Shown: piece by piece, positions 38,813-48,346 of the stretch
How the letters are laid out: every line of letters begins with the position of its first letter
Numbering within the stretch: the stretch's first letter is position 1
Assembly (NCBI GenBank): GCA_016935835.1
Contig: JAFGQE010000009.1
Coordinates: 1-51,085, forward strand
DNA from: Clostridia bacterium
GTDB lineage: Bacteria > Bacillota > Clostridia > DUPQ01
DNA: 51,085 nt
Direction: 5' to 3'
Program-made: the position numbers and the translations under genes
Notes under the pieces: model-generated
Databases searched by the model: none
Told to the model about the DNA's origin: nothing
What the model saw: only the letters and a program-made list of their open reading frames with translations

Positions 38813-39431
38813 AAAGAGAATTTTAAGAATGGCGGCGATGATAGTTTTTTACGGATCGCTATGGGGAGCCGCCGAGGCGACGCTGGGATACCTTATGCAC
38901 TTCCTGCCGCCGGCAATAGCCGGGATGACGATGTTCCCGATTGCCGTTTTCATTTTAATAAAAGCGGGCAAGGCGACCGGAAGCCGTGCGTCGTTAATAG
39001 CCGTGGGCCTTGTGGCCGCGGGCATAAAGGCCGTGGATTTGCTGATACCCGGGATGATGGTGTTCAAGACGATTAATCCAATGATATCCATAGTACTTGA
39101 ATCACTGGTGGTTGCCGCTGCATACCCGGTTCTGCGCGGTACGTCGGTGTGGGGCAGGATTTTGGCGGGACCCGGGATGAGCATGGGCTGGAGAAGCGGA
39201 TATATCATCTATATGCTTATGCAATATCTTGTTGCCGGAAGCATGACGAAATTCATCTCCACGCCATATCTGTCGTTTGAGTTCATTGTGCTTGGCGGAC
39301 TCGCCGGAGGACTTATTGTATCCGGGGTGTTGATGGCCGAACCAAGGCTGAGGGCGTCAGGCTGGAAATTCAGGCCCGCCTATGCGGTGGCCGTGCTTGC
39401 CGCGGCATTATGCCTGCAATTTTTATTATAG
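38805..39431 (+). CDS. Uncharacterised integral membrane protein embedded in the Mo-hydroxylase operon
   Basis: About 200 aa, several hydrophobic segments; start overlaps the set A Mo-subunit stop codon. Confidence 0.7.
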   Translation: MDKKRILRMAAMIVFYGSLWGAAEATLGYLMHFLPPAIAGMTMFPIAVFILIKAGKATGSRASLIAVGLVAAGIKAVDLLIPGMMVFKTINPMISIVLESLVVAAAYPVLRGTSVWGRILAGPGMSMGWRSGYIIYMLMQYLVAGSMTKFISTPYLSFEFIVLGGLAGGLIVSGVLMAEPRLRASGWKFRPAYAVAVLAAALCLQFLL

Positions 39432-39439
39432 GTGGCAAA

Positions 39440-40261
39440 GTGAAGATATATGAGGAAATCATCAGGCTCCGGAATGCCGGAAAGCCATGCGTGCTGGCAA
39501 CCGTAGTTGAAAAAGCTGGCGACGGACCTGTAGAGGTCGGCAAAAAAATGCTGGTTGCCGCCGAAGGGTTCGCAACAGGCACCGTGGGCGGGGGTGCTTT
39601 GGAGAGGTATGCCAGGGAAAGATGCAGGGACATCCTGGAATCACACGAAAGCCTGATGGAGAAGTACATTTTGAACGAAGGTGAAATCGTCAAGGGGGCC
39701 GGGACGCTGCCGATGGTGTGCGGGGGAACGGTTTCACTGTTTTATGAATACATAGGCCCAAGGGCGCACATATATGTTTTCGGGGCGGGACATGTAGGTC
39801 AGGCAGTTGTAAATATTCTGAGGACGATGAATTATAGCATCACGGTCATCGACGACAGGGAGGATGTCTGCGCGGCATTCGAGGGAGCCGACAGAAAGTT
39901 CAACATGTCCTTTGCGGAATTCATAGACCGGGAAGGAATAAGGGACGGAAGCTTTGTCCTTGTATGCACTCCTTCCCATGAGAATGATTACAACGTGATT
40001 TTTAAAGTCATGGAGCTTGGCCTGAAGCCTGTGTATATCGGCATGTTGTGCTCTCCCGCGAAACTCAGGGATTTTCTGACCCGGCTCAGAGACAGGTTCG
40101 GCGACAACATAAATCTGGCGAATCTGTATTCACCGGTCGGGCTGGATACGGGCGGAGGGTCCCCCTCAGAGATTGCGGTTTCAATAGCCGCTGAAATCCT
40201 TGCGGTCGACTATGGAAAGACGGGTCACAAACATATGAGGTCAACTGAGTATAGATGGTAA
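39440..40261 (+). CDS. xdhC: XdhC/CoxI-family molybdenum hydroxylase maturation protein
   Basis: GTVGGGALERYA, YVFGAGHVGQAVVNILRTMNYSITVIDDRED, DTGGGSPSEIAVSIAAEILAV; GTG start proposed at 39440. Confidence 0.88.
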   Translation: MKIYEEIIRLRNAGKPCVLATVVEKAGDGPVEVGKKMLVAAEGFATGTVGGGALERYARERCRDILESHESLMEKYILNEGEIVKGAGTLPMVCGGTVSLFYEYIGPRAHIYVFGAGHVGQAVVNILRTMNYSITVIDDREDVCAAFEGADRKFNMSFAEFIDREGIRDGSFVLVCTPSHENDYNVIFKVMELGLKPVYIGMLCSPAKLRDFLTRLRDRFGDNINLANLYSPVGLDTGGGSPSEIAVSIAAEILAVDYGKTGHKHMRSTEYRW

Positions 40262-40743
40262 CAATAATCACCGGAGGAATTAATTCGGGAAAAACAACCA
40301 GGCTGATGGATGAGTTTGGCAGATGCGGAAGAGGATGCGGGTTTGCCTCGGTTAAGATCATGGAGAATGGAAAAGTACAGGGGTTTGACATTCTGAACCT
40401 GTCATCCGGGGAACAAAGGCCCCTGGCCAGAAGGTCGGGCGAAACAAAAGCGGGATGGACGGAGTGCTGTTCCATGGGACCATACAGTTTTTCCCTTGAT
40501 GCAGTTAAGGCCGTTGAGGAAAAAATGGAGAACTGCATCAGGGAAGGCGGTTTTACGATTTTCATTGATGAAGCCGGGCAGCTTGAATTGGAAGGAAAGT
40601 GCTTTGATGGAATACTGGAAAAGGTATTTTCAGCGGGAATCGATGTTTATATAACGGTCAGGGACAGGTACCTGAAGGAAATAATTGAAAAATACAAAAT
40701 AGCGGATGCGAGGATCATAAATGTCGGCGGGAGAAAGGCATGA
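40255..40743 (+). CDS. P-loop nucleoside-triphosphatase (THEP1-like)
   Basis: Walker A ITGGINSGKTTRL, FASVKIMENGKVQGFDILNL, FIDEAGQLEL. Confidence 0.75.
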   Translation: MVTIITGGINSGKTTRLMDEFGRCGRGCGFASVKIMENGKVQGFDILNLSSGEQRPLARRSGETKAGWTECCSMGPYSFSLDAVKAVEEKMENCIREGGFTIFIDEAGQLELEGKCFDGILEKVFSAGIDVYITVRDRYLKEIIEKYKIADARIINVGGRKA

Positions 40744-42031
40744 ACTCGGTATAACCGGGGGAAAACTATATATCAACGGGAAATTCACGAAGGCGAACCT
40801 GTATGCGGACGATGGCTTGATAACCGCGATAACTTCGGAAAGCAGAAGTTGCATTCAAAGCCATGATGCAACAGGAAAAAAGGTTATGCCCGGGCTCATA
40901 GATCCGCACGTTCACTTTTCATTGCGTTCAGGCGGGCATGTTTCATGCGATGACTTTCGAAGCGGGTCAGCGGCCGCCGCATTCGGAGGAATCACCACAT
41001 TCATAGATTTCCTGGATCCGGTGTCGACAGCCGGAGAGCTTGATTCCGCGCTTTTGTCCAGAAAAGCGGAAGCGGCGGAAAGCGCGGTGGATTATTCATT
41101 CCATGCGACTGCCGCGAATCCCGCGGGCAACACTGAGGAAATTGCAAATGGGCTAAAAAGGCTCGGAATCAATAGCCTGAAGATCTTCACAACATATTCC
41201 GAATCGGGAAGACGGACGTATGACAGGGAAATAGCCGAGCTTTTGAAATTGTCCGAACTGCACGGATTCGTTCTCATGGTTCATGCCGAGGACGATGATA
41301 TGGTCGGAATTAAACCGCTTCACACGATAAGGGACCTTCCAAAGGCCAGAAGCCAGAAGGCGGAATCATCGCAGGCGCTTAAGCTTGCAGGCATGGTCGT
41401 TGAATTCGGCGGCGGGATCTATATGGTTCATACAAGCAGCGGCAAAACGGTGAGGGCATTGCTAAAAAAACACCGCGGTCTGCTTGGAAATAGGTTTCAT
41501 ATTGAAAGCTGCCCGCATTACTTTGCGCTGGATGATAATGTTTACAGGAAGAAAGACGGGGAACTCTATGCGATGGTCCCGCCCCTCAGGAGCCGCGGCT
41601 CAAGGAAACTGCTGAAAAGACTGGCGCGGCATGTGGAGACAATAGGGACCGACCATTGTCCGTATATGAAAGACGAGAAGAAAAAGACCAGTCTTTTGGA
41701 AATACCCATGGGAATCGGCACAATCGAGAATTCCTTTGCAGTAATGCATGGGATCATCGGCGACCGTGCACTGGACATGATGAGCAGGAGGCCGGCCGAG
41801 ATCTTCGGGCTTTTTCCCAGAAAAGGGATCCTCGCGGTAGGGTCGGATGCGGATATTGTAATATACGATGATTCCGCTAACAGGGAACTGGATGCCGGCC
41901 GCTCCGCGTGCGATTATTCGGTGTACGAAGGATTCAAAACCAACATATGCATAGAAAAAGTTTTTTGCAGGGGAAGGATCGTAGTTGACGAAGGCAGTCT
42001 TATGGAAGGATATGGGACATGTTTGCTCTGA
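40721..42031 (+). CDS. Dihydropyrimidinase/hydantoinase/allantoinase-family amidohydrolase
   Basis: GKKVMPGLIDPHVHFSL, GGITTFIDFLDP, MVHAEDDDMV, MVHTSSGKTVRALL, TIGTDHCPY. Confidence 0.85.
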   Translation: MSAGERHELGITGGKLYINGKFTKANLYADDGLITAITSESRSCIQSHDATGKKVMPGLIDPHVHFSLRSGGHVSCDDFRSGSAAAAFGGITTFIDFLDPVSTAGELDSALLSRKAEAAESAVDYSFHATAANPAGNTEEIANGLKRLGINSLKIFTTYSESGRRTYDREIAELLKLSELHGFVLMVHAEDDDMVGIKPLHTIRDLPKARSQKAESSQALKLAGMVVEFGGGIYMVHTSSGKTVRALLKKHRGLLGNRFHIESCPHYFALDDNVYRKKDGELYAMVPPLRSRGSRKLLKRLARHVETIGTDHCPYMKDEKKKTSLLEIPMGIGTIENSFAVMHGIIGDRALDMMSRRPAEIFGLFPRKGILAVGSDADIVIYDDSANRELDAGRSACDYSVYEGFKTNICIEKVFCRGRIVVDEGSLMEGYGTCLL

Positions 42032-43299
42032 TTAATGCAAGGATATATGATTTTTCGGATTATATGGAAAATGGATATGTCTTGTTCGATGAAAAAATTT
42101 CAAAGACCGGCGGCATGAAGGATTTCGTTGACAAAGGCCACCGGATTATAGATGGAAGCGGATGCCTCGTGATGCCTTCCCTTGCCGTGGCGCACACGCA
42201 TATGTATTCAGCTTTTGCAAGGGGAATGAACATACCTTTTGATCCGAGGAATTTTCAGGATATACTGGAGCAGTTATGGTGGAAGCTTGATGCGCATCTG
42301 GATCATGACGGGATATACCTGAGCGGATTGATATCCGCAGGCGAATATGCATGCAACGGCGTCACTGCAATCATCGACCATCATGCGAGCGGGCTCATCA
42401 GAGGTTCCCTCGCCCTTTTGAAAAAAGCCGTCGCAGAGGCGGGAATCAGGGGAATGTTCTGTTTTGAAACGAGCGACAGGTTCGATGCAGACGCGTGCAT
42501 ATATGAAAACTCGGCGGACGGCGACATGTTCGGGCTGCATGCATCCATGTCGCTTTCGGAGGAAACGCTCCGCAAGGTAAGCAAGGCCATAGGCGGCAAG
42601 CCCATCCATATACATGCGGCTGAAAGTCTGGTTGACCAGGAACACTGCATCAGGCATTACGGGGAAAGGGTGGTCGAAAGACTCGCCCGGCACGGATTGC
42701 TTAAGAAAGGTTCGATCCTGGCGCACTGTGTACATGTAAATGAAAACGAGGCCGCCCTCATGGCATTGAACGGATGCAGCGCGGCGCTCAATGCACAGTC
42801 AAATATGAACAACGCCGTCGGACTAACGGATTACAGGATGCTGAAGAATAGCGGGGTACGCTGCCTGGTCGGAAACGACGGCATGTCCATGGGAATCGCC
42901 GGGGAATGGGTCTCGCTTCTTCTCGCGATGAAGCACAGTTATATGTCACCGACGGCTTTCGGATTGAAGGACCTGATGGATGTCATGGATAACAATTATA
43001 ATTTCATCAACGATGCCATGAATATAAGGATAGGAAGAATCAGGAAGGACTACGATGCCGACATCCTGATGATTCCATACGACCCGCCCACGCCGATGAA
43101 TGAAAGCAACGCATTCGCTCATATTATCCACGGGCTGGCCGGGGGGTTCAAGCCGCGGCATGTATGGTGCGGTGGACGGATGATAGTAATGGATTATAAA
43201 AACACCAATGTTTCCAAAGAAATATATATAGACGCAAGAAAAGCCGCCGGGAGACTATGGAAGAGTATAAATGGAGGCGAAGCCGATGAACAGACTTGA
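42019..43299 (+). CDS. ssnA: SsnA-like aminohydrolase
   Basis: LVMPSLAVAHTHMYSAFARGM, TAIIDHHASGLIRGSL, HIHAAESLVDQEHC, LAHCVHVNENEAALM, VGNDGMSMGI. Confidence 0.83.
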   Translation: MFALINARIYDFSDYMENGYVLFDEKISKTGGMKDFVDKGHRIIDGSGCLVMPSLAVAHTHMYSAFARGMNIPFDPRNFQDILEQLWWKLDAHLDHDGIYLSGLISAGEYACNGVTAIIDHHASGLIRGSLALLKKAVAEAGIRGMFCFETSDRFDADACIYENSADGDMFGLHASMSLSEETLRKVSKAIGGKPIHIHAAESLVDQEHCIRHYGERVVERLARHGLLKKGSILAHCVHVNENEAALMALNGCSAALNAQSNMNNAVGLTDYRMLKNSGVRCLVGNDGMSMGIAGEWVSLLLAMKHSYMSPTAFGLKDLMDVMDNNYNFINDAMNIRIGRIRKDYDADILMIPYDPPTPMNESNAFAHIIHGLAGGFKPRHVWCGGRMIVMDYKNTNVSKEIYIDARKAAGRLWKSINGGEADEQT

Positions 43300-44359
43300 A
43301 ACGAGATTCGACGGTTTGGTGCTTAGGAACCCGTTGATGCCGGCTTCCGGCCCGCTTACGGGGGACCTTGAAAAACTGGTGTTCATGCAAGGTCAGGGAG
43401 TGGGAGCCGTGGTTACAAAGACAATATCGGTAAAGGCCGCCATTGTACCCAGGCCGTGCATATACGGAGGCAGGGACCACGTGATGAATTCCGAACTGTG
43501 GTCGGAATACCCGATGGAAAAATGGACGGATGAGATATTGCCCGGATACATGAAGGAAAAATCCACGCCCCTTATTGTAAGCGCGGGATATTCAAGGGAG
43601 GACATGGAGAAACTGATCCCGGCGCTCGAAGGCTTTGCGGATGCATTCGAAATATCGACGCATTATGTTGGAAAGGACCTTGAGGTAATTTCAAGGACCG
43701 TAAGAACCATCAGGGAAAGCACGGATAAGCCTGTATATATGAAGATCAGTCCGCACATTCCCGACCCGGTGATGTTTGCGCAGGCGGTCAGGGAAGCCGG
43801 GGCAACCGGCGTTGCAGCGATTAATTCGCTGGGGCCGACAATGAACATAGACATCGCGACAAGAACGGTGAATTTCGGAGGGAGCAGCGGGTTTTCCTGG
43901 ACATCCGGTCCTGTCATAAAGAACCTTGCGCTTGCAATCGTGTATAAAATCAAGCAGGCGATGCCGGACTTCACCGTAATCGGAACCGGAGGGATACAAA
44001 GCGCCGATGATATCATTGAGTTTCTTCTCGCCGGGGCCGACGGCGTCCAGATGCTTTCGGGCGCGCTTCTAAAGGGAAAGGGACTGTATTCAAAAATAAT
44101 AGACGATCTGCCGCGGGTTCTTGACAAATACGGATTTGACAGCATAAGCGACACAATACGCGCCCAGCTCGTAATAAAAACCGGGATGAAACCGGTAGTG
44201 CCGGTGCTTGACGAAGAAAAATGCACTCATTGCAGGATTTGTGAGAAGGTATGTCCATACTTTGCAATAGAGTATGAAGGTAAAATAATTTTCGATGAAG
44301 GAAAATGCTTCGGTTGCGGACTTTGCATTTCAAAATGCCCCGCGGACGCATTGTCCTGA
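43286..44359 (+). CDS. PreA-like dihydropyrimidine/dihydroorotate dehydrogenase with C-terminal 2x[4Fe-4S] ferredoxin domain
   Basis: LRNPLMPASGPLTG, VYMKISPHIPD, GTGGIQSADDIIEFLLAGADGVQM, CTHCRICEKVCP and CFGCGLCISKCP. Confidence 0.85.
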   Translation: MNRLETRFDGLVLRNPLMPASGPLTGDLEKLVFMQGQGVGAVVTKTISVKAAIVPRPCIYGGRDHVMNSELWSEYPMEKWTDEILPGYMKEKSTPLIVSAGYSREDMEKLIPALEGFADAFEISTHYVGKDLEVISRTVRTIRESTDKPVYMKISPHIPDPVMFAQAVREAGATGVAAINSLGPTMNIDIATRTVNFGGSSGFSWTSGPVIKNLALAIVYKIKQAMPDFTVIGTGGIQSADDIIEFLLAGADGVQMLSGALLKGKGLYSKIIDDLPRVLDKYGFDSISDTIRAQLVIKTGMKPVVPVLDEEKCTHCRICEKVCPYFAIEYEGKIIFDEGKCFGCGLCISKCPADALS

Positions 44360-44370
44360 AGGGAGGATGC

Positions 44371-46461
44371 ATGTCTGATATAAGCAAATCCATTCCAAAG
44401 TCCGACAGCGCGGGGAAAATAGCCGGCGAAACGATTTATATCGGCGATATGGTACTTGACGATATGCTTCATGCCATGACGCTGAGATCGGTTCATGCCA
44501 AGGCAAGGATAAAAAGCATCCGGCTGCCGGAAATGCCCGAAGGATATTTCATCGTGGATCACCGGGATATTCCCGGGGATAACTGCGTAAACATTATTTT
44601 CGATGACATGCCTGTGTTTGCAGACGGAAAAGTCAATTATATAGGAGAGCCGATACTTCTCGCGGCAGGGCCAAAAAGGAAGAAAGTAAAGGAAATCATC
44701 GATTCGATCGAGGTTGAATATGAGCCGTCGGAGCCTGTCTTCGGGTATTCGAAAAGCGTGGTGCATCATGAATTTGAAAAAGGCGATGCTGCAAGCGTGT
44801 TTTGCAAAGCCGAAAGGATTATCAAAGGTTCATACTCCACGGGTTATCAAGAGCACATATACATGGAGCCGCAGGGGGTCATCGGCCTGTATGAAGACAA
44901 TAAAACAACGGTAATAGGCTCCATGCAATGTCCGTACTACATAAAAAACGCCGTGGTCAGGACACTTGGGACCGGACAGGAAAATGTAAGGGTCATCCAG
45001 GCGGCCACAGGCGGTGCATTCGGCGGGAAGGAAGAGTTTCCCTCTCTCATGGGATGCCAGGCCGCCGTGGCGGCGAACAAGACCGGGAAGCCGATAAAAT
45101 TGATATATGAAAGAACGGAGGATATAGAAACAACGACGAAAAGACATCCTTCGCGAATTGATTTCGAGGCCGCGGCCGGTGAGGACGGGTCAATCGAAGC
45201 ATTGAGGGTCCGGGTATTCCTTGACAGCGGGGCTTACATAGGGCTTTCGGGGGTCGTTCTGCAAAGGGCGATGATTGCGGCGAGCGGGGTCTACACAATA
45301 TCAAACCTGTCCGTATCCGGGGATGTGTACGAGACCAATACGGTGCCCAACGGAGCATTCAGGGGATTCGGGGCTCCGCAGATGTTTTTTGCGATAGAGA
45401 TGTTCATCCATCATTTTGCCATTGAGACGGGGCAGGATCCGCTTGCACTCAGGAAAAGGCATCTTGCATCCATGGGGGACCCGACATCAACGGGCGGCAC
45501 CTTCAGGGATCCGATAATAATGGGGGACATGATTCAAAAGGCAATTGATATGTCGGGGTATGACGAAAAAATCGCCGAATATTCCAAACCGGGCGACCAC
45601 AGAGGCATAGGCATGTCCTGGGTCCTGCACGGATGCGGCTTCACTGGAAGCGGCGAGCAAAAGCACATCAAGGCGGTAGTGCGCCTAAGGAAGGAAAAGG
45701 ACGATATGGTCACGATACTTGCCGCCAATACCGAGATGGGGCAGGGGGCAATGACCACACTTCGAAAGATAGCCGCCGGAGTTCTTGGGATTCCCATAGA
45801 AAAAGTCATCTACAACAATCCGGATACGGACTTGGTTCCGGACTCCGGGCCTACGGTGGCATCAAGAACAGTCATGATAGTAGGAGGACTCATAGCACGG
45901 GCCGCAAGGCAGCTGAAGGAAAAGTGGGTGCCCGGAAAGGAAATACTCGTTGAAGAAAGGTACCGGCAGCCGGATTACATTGAGTGGGACGAGGATAAGC
46001 TCAGGGGAGATGCATATCCGGCATATTCATGGGGCGTCAATGTGGTTGAGGTTGAGGTAAGCCCGGTGACGTACGAGGTTGACCTGAAGGGAATATGGGC
46101 TGTTTATGATATAGGGAAGGCCATTGATGAAAGGATAATAATCGGTCAGGCCGAGGGGGGGCTTTCGCAGGGAATCAGCTATGGAATGACCGAGGTAATG
46201 GAATGCAGGGAAGGAAGGATACAGCAAAGAAACATGACCGACTACATCATCCCCACGGCGGGCGACTGCATACCCATGGAAATCGTCATAATGGACAATC
46301 CTTATCCCCTGGGCCCGTATGGGGCGAAGGGGGCGGGAGAATTGCCACTGGTGGGAGGAGCTCCCGCTGTGGCGCTGGCAATAGAGAATGCGATAGGAAA
46401 AAGGATCGACAGGATACCGGCGACGCCGGAATATATTATGGAGCTTATGGAAAATGGCTGA
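44371..46461 (+). CDS. Molybdenum hydroxylase molybdopterin-binding subunit, set B
   Basis: GGAFGGKEEFPS, GAFRGFGAPQMFF, NTEMGQGAMTTLRKIAAG, GAKGAGELPLVGGAPAVALAIENAIG. Confidence 0.94.
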   Translation: MSDISKSIPKSDSAGKIAGETIYIGDMVLDDMLHAMTLRSVHAKARIKSIRLPEMPEGYFIVDHRDIPGDNCVNIIFDDMPVFADGKVNYIGEPILLAAGPKRKKVKEIIDSIEVEYEPSEPVFGYSKSVVHHEFEKGDAASVFCKAERIIKGSYSTGYQEHIYMEPQGVIGLYEDNKTTVIGSMQCPYYIKNAVVRTLGTGQENVRVIQAATGGAFGGKEEFPSLMGCQAAVAANKTGKPIKLIYERTEDIETTTKRHPSRIDFEAAAGEDGSIEALRVRVFLDSGAYIGLSGVVLQRAMIAASGVYTISNLSVSGDVYETNTVPNGAFRGFGAPQMFFAIEMFIHHFAIETGQDPLALRKRHLASMGDPTSTGGTFRDPIIMGDMIQKAIDMSGYDEKIAEYSKPGDHRGIGMSWVLHGCGFTGSGEQKHIKAVVRLRKEKDDMVTILAANTEMGQGAMTTLRKIAAGVLGIPIEKVIYNNPDTDLVPDSGPTVASRTVMIVGGLIARAARQLKEKWVPGKEILVEERYRQPDYIEWDEDKLRGDAYPAYSWGVNVVEVEVSPVTYEVDLKGIWAVYDIGKAIDERIIIGQAEGGLSQGISYGMTEVMECREGRIQQRNMTDYIIPTAGDCIPMEIVIMDNPYPLGPYGAKGAGELPLVGGAPAVALAIENAIGKRIDRIPATPEYIMELMENG

Positions 46462-46927
46462 AATCAGATTCATTCTAAATGGCGCGGAAACGGTTGTGAA
46501 CGAAGACCCGACGATGAGGCTGCTTGATGTGCTTCGCGACCTCATGGGACTTACCGGGGCAAAGGAAGGCTGTGGCGAAGGCGAATGCGGGGCATGCTCG
46601 GTCCTGGTCGACCATGATATTGTAAACTCGTGCATCATGCCGCTTGGAAATGCGGCGGGCAGGGACATCATGACCATCGAGGAGTTCAGTAAAACGGAAA
46701 GATATAATGTTATCAGCCGGGCTTATGAGGATGCAGGCGCCGTACAATGTGGTTTTTGCATACCCGGCATGATAATCGCCACGGAATCGCTGCTCAACAA
46801 AAACCCGCATCCGTCGGAAATCGAAATACGCGACGGACTCTCTGGCAATCTTTGCCGCTGCACGGGATACAATATGATTGTAAAAGCCATACAGCTTGCG
46901 GCGGAAAGGGGCGATGGATTATGGTGA
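46454..46927 (+). CDS. Molybdenum hydroxylase [2Fe-2S] subunit, set B
   Basis: [42 protein letters not shown]. Confidence 0.95.
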   Translation: MAEIRFILNGAETVVNEDPTMRLLDVLRDLMGLTGAKEGCGEGECGACSVLVDHDIVNSCIMPLGNAAGRDIMTIEEFSKTERYNVISRAYEDAGAVQCGFCIPGMIIATESLLNKNPHPSEIEIRDGLSGNLCRCTGYNMIVKAIQLAAERGDGLW

Positions 46928-47772
46928 GGTCATATATCCCTAAATCATACGGGGAAGCGCTGGATATCCTTTCAAAAGGTGATTTAACCATAATGGCGGG
47001 CGGGACGGACCTTATGGTTAAGAAACGTAACCGCGCGGGGCTTTTGCCTTCTTTTCAAAAGGATGTGCTCTTTTTATCGGGAATAAAGGAATTGTCTTAC
47101 ATTAATAAAGAGAACTCATCGGTTCGCATAGGCTCAATGACAACGCTTGAGGAAATTTTATATTCCAAACAAATACCGTCGCTTCTGAGAGAGGCCGCGG
47201 CCATAATGGCATCGCCGGGAATCAGGCACACGGCGACTCTTGGCGGAAACATTGGCAATGCCTCCCCCGCGGGCGACACGCTTCCGGTTCTTTATCTGTA
47301 TAATGCCATGATAATCATTGAAAGCAAAAGGCAAACGCGGGAGGTTCCGATCGAGGAATTCATAACCGGTCCGGGGAGAACGACGTTCGGCCCGGGCGAG
47401 CTGATCAAGGAAATCGTATTGGAAGAAGCAAAATTCAATGTACTTTATTATAAAAAAATAGGGGGAAGGAAAACGGATGCGATATCAAAGGTATCGTTTG
47501 CCGCAGGGGCATTTGCAAGAAACGGCATTGTTGAGGATATACGCATGGCTTTCGGGGCTGTCTCGCCAAGAGTGGCAAGGGACAGAGGGATTGAAGATTC
47601 AATAAAGGGAACCCCGGCGGCGGGGATTTTGGACCTGGCCGAAGAAATCAGGAATGGTTATGGGAATATCATCAATCCCATTGACGACCAGCGGTCCAAT
47701 GCGAAATACAGAAAGAAATGCTGCATGAATATGATCGACGATTTCCTGGGAAAGGTTTTTGCCGAACAATGA
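46921..47772 (+). CDS. Molybdenum hydroxylase FAD-binding subunit, set B
   Basis: [49 protein letters not shown] at 46921. Confidence 0.92.
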   Translation: MVRSYIPKSYGEALDILSKGDLTIMAGGTDLMVKKRNRAGLLPSFQKDVLFLSGIKELSYINKENSSVRIGSMTTLEEILYSKQIPSLLREAAAIMASPGIRHTATLGGNIGNASPAGDTLPVLYLYNAMIIIESKRQTREVPIEEFITGPGRTTFGPGELIKEIVLEEAKFNVLYYKKIGGRKTDAISKVSFAAGAFARNGIVEDIRMAFGAVSPRVARDRGIEDSIKGTPAAGILDLAEEIRNGYGNIINPIDDQRSNAKYRKKCCMNMIDDFLGKVFAEQ

Positions 47773-47791
47773 AGCATACGGAGGAACAAAA

Positions 47792-48328
47792 GTGATTGGT
47801 GAAAAAATAAGGCGCAGGCGGAACGAAGTGGGAATGAGCATGAAAGTCATGGCTGAAAAGACAGGGTTGACGCCCGGTTTCATCAGCCAGGTCGAAAGGG
47901 ACATTACGGAGCCTTCCATAACATCACTGAGAAAAATAGCGGAGGCGCTGGAAGTTGCCGTCTTCTACTTTTTCACGGAAGAAAAAAGCACGGGGATAGT
48001 CGTCAGAAAAGACCATAGGCAGAGCCGTAAATTCCCTGCATCCCACCTGACATATGAGCTGTTGTCGCCCGACCTCAACCGCCGGATGGAAATGTTCATG
48101 GCGTCCCTGGATCCGGGTGCCCGGACATGTGATGAACCGCTCGCCCACAATGGGGAAGAGGTTACGCATGTCCTGGAAGGCACGATGTGGATCAAGATCG
48201 GTTCGGATGAATATACCCTTAAGGCAGGGGACACGATTTATTATTTTTCCAGCATACCCCATAAAATAGTGAATACGGGAAACGGCATATTGAGATTTAT
48301 TTCAACGATAACGCCGCCGATGTTTTAG
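47792..48328 (+). CDS. XRE-family transcriptional regulator with C-terminal cupin domain
   Basis: HTH: GMSMKVMAEKTGLTPGFISQVERDITEPSITSLRKIAEAL; cupin: EEVTHVLEGTMWIKIGSDEYTLKAGDTIYYFSSIPHKIVN. GTG start at 47792 after GGAGG. Confidence 0.92.
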   Translation: MIGEKIRRRRNEVGMSMKVMAEKTGLTPGFISQVERDITEPSITSLRKIAEALEVAVFYFFTEEKSTGIVVRKDHRQSRKFPASHLTYELLSPDLNRRMEMFMASLDPGARTCDEPLAHNGEEVTHVLEGTMWIKIGSDEYTLKAGDTIYYFSSIPHKIVNTGNGILRFISTITPPMF

Positions 48329-48346
48329 AGTGAGGGAGATTGGAGG

